Below are positions 1 to 7,632 of a DNA stretch of 64,000 nt, piece after piece. This DNA comes from Amycolatopsis sp. WAC 01376 (GTDB lineage Bacteria > Actinomycetota > Actinomycetes > Mycobacteriales > Pseudonocardiaceae): contig NZ_QHKL01000001.1 in assembly GCF_003947415.1 (NCBI RefSeq), positions 1,612,001 through 1,676,000 on the forward strand, in the 5' to 3' direction. The stretch's first letter is position 1. Every line of letters begins with the position of its first letter. The translations under genes were made by a program, and so were the position numbers. The notes under the pieces are model-generated. The model saw only the letters and a program-made list of their open reading frames with translations, searched no databases and was not told where the DNA came from.

Positions 1-716
1 AAGACATCGAGCAGCGCGTCTGCCCCAGCGGCCCGCCCGGCGTCGTCCGGGTGGCGGCGGTGGCGAGCGCGCTGGTGGCGCATCTGCCTTCGCTGGTGAC
101 CAGGTTGTGGCCGGAGGTCTCCGAAGTGCAGGTCGTGCACGACGACCATCCCGAGCGGCTACTGCCCTTGCTGGCTCAGCGGCGTGCGGAATTGGGACTG
201 GTCAAGGACTATCCGGGCTACGAGCTCGAAATCCCCGCGAACGTGGACACCGAGATCGTGGTGACCGAGCCGACCTTCGTGCTGCTGCCGGAAGACCATC
301 CGCTGGCGTGCGAGGAGACCATCGACCTGCGTGCGCTGCGGGACGAAGCGTGGGTGATGGTGTCCGATTCCTCGGCGGCCACGTTCACGCGGTACTTCGT
401 GGAGACCTGCGCGCGGCACGGGTTCAGCCCGTCGGTCGCCCATCAGGTGACTTCGCAGCAGGTGGCGTTGCTGGTGGTCCGGTCCGGCGCGATCGGGCTC
501 TCGCAGCCGATCTGCGATCCGCGGAACCAAGGGCTGGTGACCCGGCCGCTGCGCGGGGATGTGTTGCCGCGCAGGCATATTCTCGCTTGGAACAAGGAGA
601 CTTTCGTGGCGGGACGGCGGGCGGAGCTGATCTCGGCGGTGGTTGAAGCGTACTGGGCCGAGGCGAGGACGGCGCCGGTCTACGCCGCGTACCTGGACCG
701 ACACCGCCGCAATTAG
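1..716 (+). CDS. LysR-family regulator, C-terminal effector domain (5' truncated)
   Basis: The reading frame is open from the first bases of the window to a TAG at 714-716, so the gene begins upstream and its DNA-binding helix-turn-helix is not visible. The roughly 235 visible residues match a LysR substrate-binding domain: an RVAAVASAL start of the first subdomain, a P-x-F-V-L-L-P-E-D-H-P-L strand typical of LysR ligand domains, and a late LARGE-type segment with V-V-R-S-G-A-I-G-L. It should bind a small inducer and control nearby genes, but the ligand cannot be read from sequence. Its target may be the unseen gene upstream, since LysR genes usually sit beside their targets. Two palindromes follow its stop. 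Confidence 0.85.
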   Translation, partial: DIEQRVCPSGPPGVVRVAAVASALVAHLPSLVTRLWPEVSEVQVVHDDHPERLLPLLAQRRAELGLVKDYPGYELEIPANVDTEIVVTEPTFVLLPEDHPLACEETIDLRALRDEAWVMVSDSSAATFTRYFVETCARHGFSPSVAHQVTSQQVALLVVRSGAIGLSQPICDPRNQGLVTRPLRGDVLPRRHILAWNKETFVAGRRAELISAVVEAYWAEARTAPVYAAYLDRHRRN

Positions 717-747
717 TGGGGTTTAGGTACCCGCGGCGGTCGTGGGA

Positions 748-804
748 ATGTCGTGAAGGGCACCTTTGAGACGATGAAGGTCTCAAAGGTGCCCTTCACG
801 ACAT
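748..804. repeat. perfect 25-bp inverted repeat between convergent genes
   Basis: Arms at 748-772 and 780-804 are perfectly complementary with the seven-base loop GATGAAG closed by GAC/GTC. It begins 31 bases after the LysR stop and lies between two convergent genes, as expected for a bidirectional terminator, although there is no U-tract. A near-identical hairpin with compensatory changes is at 851 bases into the 11-kb region (11851-11905). The whole 717-1050 gap holds only this and the next palindrome; no gene is seen there. Confidence 0.85.
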
Positions 805-900
805 GAGAGTTCGGCGCCGGGCCATCGGAAACGCTCAAGGAGTCGCCCGCTCATCCCTGCGTCTCGTGAGTGGTGGGGTCACCAGAGATCACATCTGAAA

Positions 901-953
901 GTAGCGAAAGCCTCCTTCACTACCGTCAGAGTAGGCAAGGAGGCCCTCACTAC
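901..953. repeat. decayed inverted repeat
   Basis: Arms 901-923 and 931-953 pair at 18 of 23 positions around a seven-base spacer (CGTCAGA). It has the same architecture as the perfect palindrome 100 bases upstream: AC before and GT after the seven-base spacer, and a CCTCCTTC/AAGGAGG core. It looks like an older, degenerating member of the same family, and lies on the 3' side of both flanking genes. Confidence 0.6.
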
Positions 954-1050
954 CAGGAGAACGCCTACGCAGAAGCGACACCGGCCCCGCGCCACGACAG
1001 GTTTGACGTTCCCCTCAATAGAAGCAGCCTTCACCCCTTACGGAGTCTTG

Positions 1051-2493
1051 TCACATCCCCGGAAAGAGGAGCTCGTCCGGCGGCCGCACCGTGCCGTCCA
1101 GCCACGCGCGGGTGAAGTCGCCGAGGTCGAGCTGCGTCATCGCGGAGACGTAGAGCTCGAAGTCGTGCCAGTTCTGGTTTCCCTGCGGGTTGATCACCGG
1201 GAATCCCGCCACGATCTGGAAGAACGCGTCGTCGCCGATGAAACGCCGCAGTGCGTGCACCATCAGCACCGCCTTGGTGGTGGGCGCGAATTCGGTGCCC
1301 TTGCCCGGATCGGTGAGCTTGGGTGCCCAGAAACCCGTGTCACCGCTCACCTTGGCCACCATGTCGCGGTACCGCCGGTCGAGGTCGACGCCGTTCTTGC
1401 CTTCGTCCCACAACCACACCGCGTACTGCGCGATGGACTCCGGCATCAGCGTGTCGCGCCACATCTTGCCGCTCACCCCGGCGCCCCACCATTGATACGC
1501 GGTGGCGTACACCAGGTCGGCGACGGTGGCCGCGCGGCCGTACACCGGCCGGGTCTGGGCGCCGTGCGTGTAGCCGAGGGAGCGGTCGAGGAACAGTCCG
1601 CCCGCCGCCGATTGCGGGTAGTCGCCGAACTTCCCGGTGAGGAATTCCAGCACCTCGGGCAGTTTGCCGCCGAGTTCGCGTTTACCCGTCGCGCACGGAT
1701 GGTAGGCGTTTATCGCGGTCCGGCCGCCGGGAAGCGTGATCCGCTCGACCTCCCAGCGTCCGATGCCGAGCATCGCCGTACTCGGCGCGAGGGCGGTGTC
1801 CTCTGCCCAGGTGACGGTGTGCCGTCCCGCGCCCGTGGGCACGTCGGAGACCTGAGAACCGTTGCCCAGCAAGGAAAATTCGTCCAGGACGGTGACGGAG
1901 ACGTGCAGGGTCGCCTTGTCGACTTCGGTGCCGTTGACGGGGAACCAGGTCATCGCCGAACGCGGTTGCCCGGTGGCCACGGCGGAATCGCCGTAAGCGG
2001 CCAGCCAGCCGACCCGGCCGCGTGCGGTGGCGATCGGCTCCGGGCGCCCGTCGTAACCGACCACGACGGTGAACCGCTTGCCCGCGGCCAACGGGGTCCG
2101 CGGGGTGATCACGAGTTCGTGTTCGCCCGCCCGCCGGAACGCGGCGGCCATCCCGTCGACGGTGACCGACCGGACGGTGAGCCCGCGCAGGTCCAGGTCG
2201 AACCGGTTCAGGTCCTGTGTCGCTGTCGCGGTGATCGTCGCTCTGCCGTTCAACAGCATCGCGTACGGCGCGTAGTCCAACGCGAGCGAGTATTTGTCGA
2301 CGTCGTAACCGCCGTTGCCGTCCTTCGGGTAGTAAGGATCGGGGCCGAGGACGGTGCCGTCGGGTGAGACGTGCACGTACCCGTCGCTGCCGGGTGCCGG
2401 CTGAGCCGCCGCCGAAGCCGGGCAGGCGCCGATCATCGTGGTGGCGAGCAACGCGGTGCACAGTGGCTCCTGCCACCGAATCCGCACGGTCAT
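1051..2493 (-). CDS. secreted M1-peptidase homologue lacking the zinc site (pseudoenzyme)
   Basis: This 480-residue protein has an N-terminal signal peptide (cleavage near residue 29 after ASAAA) and then the N-terminal beta-sandwich and catalytic fold of short bacterial M1 aminopeptidases. At residues 329-352, where active members have HExxH-x18-E, it reads YATAY and then PES. The two histidines and the catalytic glutamate are gone, while the spacing, the following QWWG and the third ligand E352 remain. The substrate-binding ETQTRP segment is also altered (residues 309-316, THGAQTRP). It is therefore probably exported and catalytically dead, perhaps a binding protein. ATG at 2493 has an AGAAGG ribosome site nine bases upstream. 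The gene is divergent from an MFS gene. Confidence 0.8.
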   Translation of the reverse strand: MTVRIRWQEPLCTALLATTMIGACPASAAAQPAPGSDGYVHVSPDGTVLGPDPYYPKDGNGGYDVDKYSLALDYAPYAMLLNGRATITATATQDLNRFDLDLRGLTVRSVTVDGMAAAFRRAGEHELVITPRTPLAAGKRFTVVVGYDGRPEPIATARGRVGWLAAYGDSAVATGQPRSAMTWFPVNGTEVDKATLHVSVTVLDEFSLLGNGSQVSDVPTGAGRHTVTWAEDTALAPSTAMLGIGRWEVERITLPGGRTAINAYHPCATGKRELGGKLPEVLEFLTGKFGDYPQSAAGGLFLDRSLGYTHGAQTRPVYGRAATVADLVYATAYQWWGAGVSGKMWRDTLMPESIAQYAVWLWDEGKNGVDLDRRYRDMVAKVSGDTGFWAPKLTDPGKGTEFAPTTKAVLMVHALRRFIGDDAFFQIVAGFPVINPQGNQNWHDFELYVSAMTQLDLGDFTRAWLDGTVRPPDELLFPGM

Positions 2494-2583
2494 GAACTGG
2501 CCTTCTCTCTACGGGGGTGGATGCCCGGTCATCGTGCGTACGTCCGCGCCGCGCGCGGCACTGTCAGCCGGTCATGCCACGGG

Positions 2584-2601
2584 GTTATCCCGGCCGATAA
2601 C
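2584..2601. promoter_or_regulatory. dyad GTTATC-N6-GATAAC in divergent promoter region
   Basis: In the 167-bp gap between the divergent M1-like and MFS genes, six-base arms GTTATC and GATAAC flank CCGGCC. The symmetry and position suit a repressor site acting on one or both genes. No regulator lies beside it in the window, so the binding protein is unknown. Confidence 0.35.
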
Positions 2602-2660
2602 GCCGCGGCATATCCGCCAGGGACTACCCCGCGCGACACCGGGAAAGCGATCGTCGGGGC

Positions 2661-3815
2661 ATGCTGCCCCTCCCCGCGCTGCTCGCGCTGACGACGACGG
2701 TCTTCCTCGGCTGCCTCACCGAAGTGCTGCCCGCCGGGTTGCTGCTGGGCATGTCCGCGGAGCTGGGGGTTTCGCCGTCGGCCACCGGTCAGCTGGTGAC
2801 GGTCTACGCGATCACCACCGCGCTCACCGCCATCCCGCTCACCGGCGCGACACTGCGGGTACCGCGCAAACGGTTGCTTCTGGCGCTGATCACCGGTTTC
2901 CTGCTCACCAATCTGCTGATCGCCGTCTCGTCGTCGTATCCGCTGATCCTGGCCACGCGGGTGGTTTCCGGGGCGCTGACCGGGGTGATGTGGTCACTCG
3001 TCGCCGGTTACGCGATGCGTCTCGCCCCGCCGGGACTCACCGGGCGCGCGCTGGCCGTGGCGATGTCCGGCACCCCGATCGGTTTCGCCCTCGGCGTGCC
3101 CGCCGGCACCGCGCTCGGCGAACTGGCCGACTGGCGCTGGGCGTTCGCCGCGATGGCGCTGATCACCGTGCCGCTGCTGGGGTGGGTGCTCGCCGCGGTT
3201 CCCGCCGTCCCCGCGGATCCCACGCGCCCCACCCGCCCGCTGGCCGCGTCACGGCTGCCGGGGATGCGTCCCGTGCTGGCGACGGTGGCGCTGTTCTCGT
3301 TGGGGCACAACGTGGCCTACACCTACATCGGGCCGGTTCTCGCCGGGCTCGACGCGGCGACGTTGCTGGGCGCGGCGCTGCTGGTGTTCGGTTGTGCCAC
3401 GGTGGGCGGGCTGGTCGCGGTCGGCTCCGCGCTCGACGGCCGTCCTCGCGCCGTCCTGCTCACCTGCACCGCCGTGACCGCCGCCGCCATCGTCCTGCTC
3501 GGGGTGAGCGACGGGGTCCACGGTCTGGTGCTGGCCGCCGCGGGCCTGTGGGGCCTGGGATTCGGCGGCGCGCCGACCGCTTTCCAGGCCGTCACCGCCC
3601 TGATCGCGGGTCCCACGGCCGACGCCGCCCAGTCGCTCACGATCGCGGCCTGGAACGGCGCCGTCGCCGGGGGAGCGCTCATCGGCGGCCTGCTGCTGCC
3701 GCTGGGAACGGGGCTGCTCCCTTGGTGCGCCGCCTTGATCGTCCTCTCGCCGCTGCTGTTCAGCCGGCGAGTCGTGCTTTCAGTGCCCGCAGATCCGTGC
3801 CGGACCCGACGATGA
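2661..3815 (+). CDS. MFS transporter, DHA1 (drug/sugar efflux-like)
   Basis: The 384-residue protein is almost entirely hydrophobic with about 12 predicted membrane segments. An R-V-x-S-G-A-L-T-G-V-x-W stretch near residue 100 and G-x-P-x-G-x-A-L-G-V-P-x-G in helix 5 match motif C of the DHA1 antiporter family (AraJ/Cml-like exporters). Transport would be proton-coupled export of a small molecule; the substrate is unknown. The last 19 codons run antisense over the 3' end of the amidase gene, so the C-terminus beyond the last helix is probably a dispensable tail. The ATG at 2661 has only a weak ribosome site. Confidence 0.8.
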   Translation: MLPLPALLALTTTVFLGCLTEVLPAGLLLGMSAELGVSPSATGQLVTVYAITTALTAIPLTGATLRVPRKRLLLALITGFLLTNLLIAVSSSYPLILATRVVSGALTGVMWSLVAGYAMRLAPPGLTGRALAVAMSGTPIGFALGVPAGTALGELADWRWAFAAMALITVPLLGWVLAAVPAVPADPTRPTRPLAASRLPGMRPVLATVALFSLGHNVAYTYIGPVLAGLDAATLLGAALLVFGCATVGGLVAVGSALDGRPRAVLLTCTAVTAAAIVLLGVSDGVHGLVLAAAGLWGLGFGGAPTAFQAVTALIAGPTADAAQSLTIAAWNGAVAGGALIGGLLLPLGTGLLPWCAALIVLSPLLFSRRVVLSVPADPCRTRR

Positions 3816-4722
3816 GCGGCCAGACGTCGGAGCCGAGGAAGCCGGTCTCGTCGGTCGCCGCGGTCGCGCCGCAGGTGTCGCGCTCCAGTCCGTGCCGGGC
3901 CGCCACCGCGGCGACCGCGTCCTTTGTGGACTGTCCGAACAGGCCGTCGACGGGCACGGCGAAACCGCGTGCCCGCAGGAGTTCCTGTGCCGTCCGCACG
4001 CGCGGCCCGCTGTCACCGGGTTTGAGCAGCGGCCATTCCGGCAGGTCCACCTTGGGCGAAGCGGCGCCCAGCAGCTTCCCGACCTCGGTGCGCAACTCCG
4101 GAAGCCGGTTGTACAGCACGGTTCCCGGGCATTCGGTCGAGTTGAAGTCGCGGTGTCCCTTGATGAACTCCGGCGAGATCCCGTACTGCGAAGCCATGTA
4201 CGCGACCAGCTTCACGAGCGAGTCCCAGAGCGCCGGAGTGACGTCCTCTTTGCTGTAGAGGCCCTCGTTCTCGATCCCGATGCAGGTGCTGTTGTTGTTG
4301 CCCACGTTCGCGCCCAGCACGTGCTGGGTCCCGCCGCGCAGGATCTCCAGGCTGCGATGCCGCCCTTCGGTGATGTGCCCGCCGCGGCTGTTCGTGAACT
4401 GCTGGCCGGTGTCGACCCAGCCGCGGGTGTCCATATGGAAATTCTGGATGGAACGCGACGCCCAGAAGGCGTGTTCGAGCGTGTAGTCGGTGACGTTCCC
4501 CGGGTCGACCGTGTGGTGCACGACGATGTACGTCGGCTTGTGGTTCTGCACCTCGATCGCGCCGCTCGGCGGCCGCGCGTTCCATGCGGACGTGCTGTGG
4601 ATCTTCGGTTCTGTCACCCCGGACGCCGCGTCGGCGGCGGAAATCGTCGCTGTCCCCAGTAGCCCGACGGCGCTTACCGTCAGGCCGCCCTTGAGCGCGG
4701 TACGTCGGTCGAAGTCGGCCAC
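3760..4722 (-). CDS. N-acetylmuramoyl-L-alanine amidase (PGRP type) with peptidoglycan-binding domain
   Basis: The protein has a Tat-like signal (DRRTALKGG then a hydrophobic stretch ending AADA), an amidase_2/PGRP domain with zinc ligands in YIVVHHT and GHRDFNSTECPG, and a C-terminal peptidoglycan-binding repeat (LKPGDSGPRVRTAQ, VDGLFGQST). It should cut the amide bond between muramic acid and the stem peptide outside the cell. I choose the GTG at 4722 because GGGAG lies eight bases upstream and it places the twin arginines at residues 5-6; an ATG at 4740 would add a short tail. It is convergent with the MFS gene and the two overlap by 56 bases. Confidence 0.85.
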   Translation of the reverse strand: MADFDRRTALKGGLTVSAVGLLGTATISAADAASGVTEPKIHSTSAWNARPPSGAIEVQNHKPTYIVVHHTVDPGNVTDYTLEHAFWASRSIQNFHMDTRGWVDTGQQFTNSRGGHITEGRHRSLEILRGGTQHVLGANVGNNNSTCIGIENEGLYSKEDVTPALWDSLVKLVAYMASQYGISPEFIKGHRDFNSTECPGTVLYNRLPELRTEVGKLLGAASPKVDLPEWPLLKPGDSGPRVRTAQELLRARGFAVPVDGLFGQSTKDAVAAVAARHGLERDTCGATAATDETGFLGSDVWPLIVGSGTDLRALKARLAG

Positions 4723-4810
4723 GGGCAAAACTCCCATCATGCGCGTTGGCCGGAAAACTAACCCGCCATCGCGCCGATGACAACCATTGACCAACTTTTG
4801 TCGTAATGCG

Positions 4811-5686
4811 TTAGTGTTCGCCGGGGAGTGCGAACAGGCCGTCCCCGGTCTGTTCGAGCAGGCCGTCGACCAGCAGGGAGTCGAGGCAGCGGTCGCGCTG
4901 CCCGGATTCGCTCCAAACGAGGTCGAGCCGCGCCTTCTCGACGGGGCCTTCGCTTCCGCGCAGGACGTCGAGCAGCAGCCCGCGCACCTGGCGATCGGTC
5001 CCGGCGAACTTTTGGACCTGCTTCGCGGGCCCGGCGTAGGCGGGTCTGCCCGCGTGCTGCCAGGCGCAGTCTTCGTAGATGGGACAGTCCGCGCACCGCG
5101 GAGACCGCGCGGTGCAGACGAGCGCGCCGAGTTCCATCAGCGCCGCCGAAAGCTTCGCGGCGGGCGCGTCCTCCGGTGGCAACAGCGCCTCGACGTCGGC
5201 CATGTCGCGGGTGTTCGACGGCGGCCCGGCGTCACCCGCGCCGTGCACCGCCCTGGCCACCACGCGCCGGACGTTCGTGTCCACCACCGGCGCCCGCTTG
5301 CCGTAGGCGAAGGCCGCGACCGCGCGCGCCGTGTACGCGCCGATACCCGGCAACGCGAGCAGAGTGTCCACATCGGACGGAACGACGTCGCCGTGTTCGG
5401 CGGCGATGACGGCCGCGGCGGCGTGCAGCCGCAACGCGCGGCGCGGGTAACCGAGCTTGCCCCAGGCACGCACGACCTCGCCCTGCGACGACGCCGCCAG
5501 CGCCGACGGCACCGGCCAGCGCGCCATCCAGTCGAGCCAGATCGGCTGGACGCGCGCGACCGGCGTCTGCTGCAACATGATCTCGCTGACGAGCACCCCC
5601 CACGCGGTGCAGTCCGGTTCACGCCAGGGCAGGTCGCGCCCCACTTCGTCGAACCATCCGGTCAGCACATCCGCGTCGACGCCCAC
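4811..5686 (-). CDS. mutY: A/G-specific adenine DNA glycosylase MutY
   Basis: This 291-residue protein removes adenine mispaired with 8-oxoguanine. It shows the catalytic glutamate in SEIMLQQT, the helix-hairpin-helix LPGIGAYTA, the catalytic aspartate in VVDTNVRR, and the iron-sulfur cysteines C-x6-C-x2-C-x5-C (CTARSPRCADCPIYEDC). It is shorter than E. coli MutY and lacks most of the C-terminal NUDIX-like oxoguanine-recognition domain, as is known for compact actinobacterial MutY proteins. The start is GTG at 5686. The neighbouring carbonic anhydrase gene is also adjacent to mutY in Mycobacterium. Confidence 0.95.
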   Translation of the reverse strand: MGVDADVLTGWFDEVGRDLPWREPDCTAWGVLVSEIMLQQTPVARVQPIWLDWMARWPVPSALAASSQGEVVRAWGKLGYPRRALRLHAAAAVIAAEHGDVVPSDVDTLLALPGIGAYTARAVAAFAYGKRAPVVDTNVRRVVARAVHGAGDAGPPSNTRDMADVEALLPPEDAPAAKLSAALMELGALVCTARSPRCADCPIYEDCAWQHAGRPAYAGPAKQVQKFAGTDRQVRGLLLDVLRGSEGPVEKARLDLVWSESGQRDRCLDSLLVDGLLEQTGDGLFALPGEH

Positions 5687-5707
5687 CGGGCCAGCTTAAT
5701 GGCGGAG

Positions 5708-5785
5708 CTGAAGGGGACTTTCCCCGCGTCTCACGCGGCGAAGGGCGCTTTACCCGCATCGCATGCGGGGAAAACGCCCTTCAGC
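5708..5785. repeat. composite palindromic element, copy 1
   Basis: Three half-units carrying GAAGG and CCTTC-type cores fold into a small hairpin (CCGCGT/ACGCGG) followed by a larger one: 5740-5759 pairs with 5763-5782 at 18 of 20 positions. It sits directly after the carbonic anhydrase stop. The element is homologous, in reverse orientation, to 43010-43085, matching at about three quarters of positions. Position suggests a terminator; homology over the full length suggests a dispersed repeat. Confidence 0.75.
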
Positions 5786-5787
5786 AC

Positions 5788-6330
5788 CTACGCGACCTCA
5801 GATAACTGCCCCGTTTTGACGTCGTAGACGAAGCCGCGCACGTTGTCGGTATGCGGCAGGAAGTCGCTGCGCCGGACGCGCTGCACCGACCGGCGCACGC
5901 TGTCCTCGACCTCGCGGAACGCCTCGACCGACCAGGTCGGCCGGAGCCCGCTGGCGGCTTCGAGCTCGTCCTTGAAGTCGTCTTCGGTGACCATGGACAG
6001 GCCGCAGTCGGTGTGCTGGACGATCAGCACCTCGCGGGTGCCCAGTTTCCGCTGGCTCAGCGCGAGCGAACGGATCGTGTCGTCGGTGACGACGCCGCCC
6101 GCGTTACGCAGGATGTGCGACTCGCCCTGGATCAGGCCGAAGATCTCGAACACCCGGATACGGGCGTCCATGCAGGTCAAAATCGTCACGTGGAGCGATG
6201 GCCTCGGGGAAGAACGGTCACCGGGGGTGACATCGCCCAGCTCCTGATTGCGCTTGAGCAGTACGTCGATGGAGGTCACCGGCTCATTGGAACCGGGCGG
6301 ACCGGAGGAGGGCAACACTTCGGGGCTCAT
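5788..6330 (-). CDS. beta-class carbonic anhydrase
   Basis: The enzyme interconverts CO2 and bicarbonate in the cytoplasm. Zinc ligands are visible in TCMDARI (Cys plus the Asp/Arg dyad) and QHTDCG (His and Cys). At 180 residues it is a normal length for the small actinobacterial beta class. Its ATG at 6330 begins one base after the TGA of the LacI-type gene, so the two are probably co-transcribed and translationally coupled. A later in-frame GTG (residue 18) cannot be excluded as the start. It corresponds by synteny and motif to the carbonic anhydrase next to mutY in Mycobacterium. Confidence 0.92.
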   Translation of the reverse strand: MSPEVLPSSGPPGSNEPVTSIDVLLKRNQELGDVTPGDRSSPRPSLHVTILTCMDARIRVFEIFGLIQGESHILRNAGGVVTDDTIRSLALSQRKLGTREVLIVQHTDCGLSMVTEDDFKDELEAASGLRPTWSVEAFREVEDSVRRSVQRVRRSDFLPHTDNVRGFVYDVKTGQLSEVA

Positions 6331-6331
6331 G

Positions 6332-7432
6332 TCACGGCCCGAACCAGCGCTCTTCGGCTGTCCGAGGCGGTGCCGACGTGCGGCCGACCCGCAGTTCCGT
6401 GGCCAGGGTGATCACCTTCGGCCCGACCCGGTCGGCCGAGCTGAGCAGCAGCTTGCCCGCCGCCTTGCCCTTTTCGAGCACCGGCTGGTGGACCGTGGTG
6501 AGCCCGGACCGTTCGGCCTCGGTGATGCCGTCGAAACCGGTGACCGTCAGATCCTGCGGCACGCGCAGCCCCCGGCGTTCCGCTTCGGCCAGCGCGCCGA
6601 GCGCGAGGATGTCCGAGGTGCAGATCACGGCGGTGACCTGCGGATACGCGTCGAGCAGCTGCCGTGCGGCCGAAGCGCCGTCATCGACGGTGTGGTCGAA
6701 GCGCTCGACCACCGGCACGGTCGCCCAGTCGACCCCGGCCGCGGAGAACGCGGCGGCCAGCGCCTCCAGCCGGATCCGCTGGACGTGGAAATGCGCGGCG
6801 CTCTGCCGCTGGATGGAGACGAAGTCGTCGTTGCGCTCGCGGGCGAGCCGCATGCACAGCACGCCGATCTGCCGGTGCCCGAGAGAGATGAGGTGTTCGG
6901 CCATCGCGGTGACCGCGGCCGCGTCGTCCGGGCCGACCCGGTCGACCCCGTCCACGCGCGGCTGGTCGACGATCACCGTCGGCACCGGGCGCTCCAGGAC
7001 GGCGCCGAGATGCGGGTCGTCGTCGGGCACCGAATAGACGACGAAACCGTCGACGCCGGCGCGGTGCACGGCCGCGACGTCCTCGCGACCGGGGCTCGCC
7101 GGGACCAGGTGCAGGCCGACGCCCGCGTCCTCGCACGCCAGCGCGAGCCCTTCGAGCACGCCGATCGCGGCGGGATCGCGGAAGGCGTAGGAGAGGTTTT
7201 CGGTGAGTAAAAGACCGACAGCACCCGCCTTGCGCGTCCGCAGTGAACGGGCCACCGGGTCCGGGCCCGGATAGCCGAGGCGGCGCGCGGTCTCGAGGAC
7301 GCGACGGCGCAACTCGGGAGACAGCTGGTCTGGCCGGTTGTAGGCGTTCGAGACGGTGGTCCTCGACACACCGAGCTCTGCGGCCAACGACGCCAGTGTC
7401 GCCTGCCTCCTGGTGCGGATAGGACGGCCCAT
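6332..7432 (-). CDS. LacI-family transcriptional regulator
   Basis: An N-terminal helix-turn-helix (TLASLAAELGVSRTTVSNAY, about residues 12-31) is followed by the hinge RSLRTRKAGAVGLLL and a periplasmic-binding-protein-like sensor with GFDGITEAE near the C-terminus. Such proteins bind palindromic operators and usually respond to sugars or nucleosides. I start at the ATG at 7432 because the HTH then sits at the usual distance from the N-terminus; upstream in-frame codons would add 47 unconserved residues. A perfect 13-bp palindrome lies just upstream and may be its own operator. It is followed immediately by the carbonic anhydrase gene. Confidence 0.88.
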   Translation of the reverse strand: MGRPIRTRRQATLASLAAELGVSRTTVSNAYNRPDQLSPELRRRVLETARRLGYPGPDPVARSLRTRKAGAVGLLLTENLSYAFRDPAAIGVLEGLALACEDAGVGLHLVPASPGREDVAAVHRAGVDGFVVYSVPDDDPHLGAVLERPVPTVIVDQPRVDGVDRVGPDDAAAVTAMAEHLISLGHRQIGVLCMRLARERNDDFVSIQRQSAAHFHVQRIRLEALAAAFSAAGVDWATVPVVERFDHTVDDGASAARQLLDAYPQVTAVICTSDILALGALAEAERRGLRVPQDLTVTGFDGITEAERSGLTTVHQPVLEKGKAAGKLLLSSADRVGPKVITLATELRVGRTSAPPRTAEERWFGP

Positions 7433-7437
7433 CCGCA

Positions 7438-7450
7438 AACCGTAACGGTT
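7438..7450. promoter_or_regulatory. palindrome AACCGT-A-ACGGTT, candidate LacI autoregulatory operator
   Basis: A perfect 13-bp dyad lies six bases upstream of the chosen LacI start codon, in its likely leader. LacI-family operators are typically short palindromes near the promoter. Binding by this particular protein is inferred from position only. Confidence 0.4.
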
Positions 7451-7567
7451 CAGAACGTTTTGCAGAAGCATCACCCGACGTGTGGCAGGTCTCGATTCAG
7501 AGTGACCCTGGGTACAGGTCATACCAGCGCGGCGGGTCCTGTCAGCCGTATGGGGTACAGTTGAATC

Positions 7568-7582
7568 TGACAACGGTTTCCA
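7568..7582. promoter_or_regulatory. candidate Zur box upstream of znuA
   Basis: The 15-base partial dyad TGACAACGGTTTCCA has half sites TGnnAAC and GTTnnCA around a central G. It lies about 50 bases upstream of the zinc-binding lipoprotein gene. Actinobacterial Zur sites are AT-rich dyads with TGA/TCA ends and AA/TT cores, which this resembles loosely. Zinc repression of the downstream importer is the expected logic. Confidence 0.4.
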
Positions 7583-7632
7583 TTACCCGGCATTGGCGAC
7601 ATCTGGCCTGGGCTTCCGCAGGAGTGCAGTAA

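Noticed and set aside
1003-2367. Long open frame antisense to the M1-like gene
   Set aside because: It lacks a ribosome site and any domain, and its composition (Arg/His/Gly-rich) is that of a reverse-frame shadow in GC-rich coding DNA.
4787-5827. Long plus-strand frame antisense to mutY
   Set aside because: mutY on the minus strand has all catalytic and Fe-S motifs; the plus-strand frame has none.
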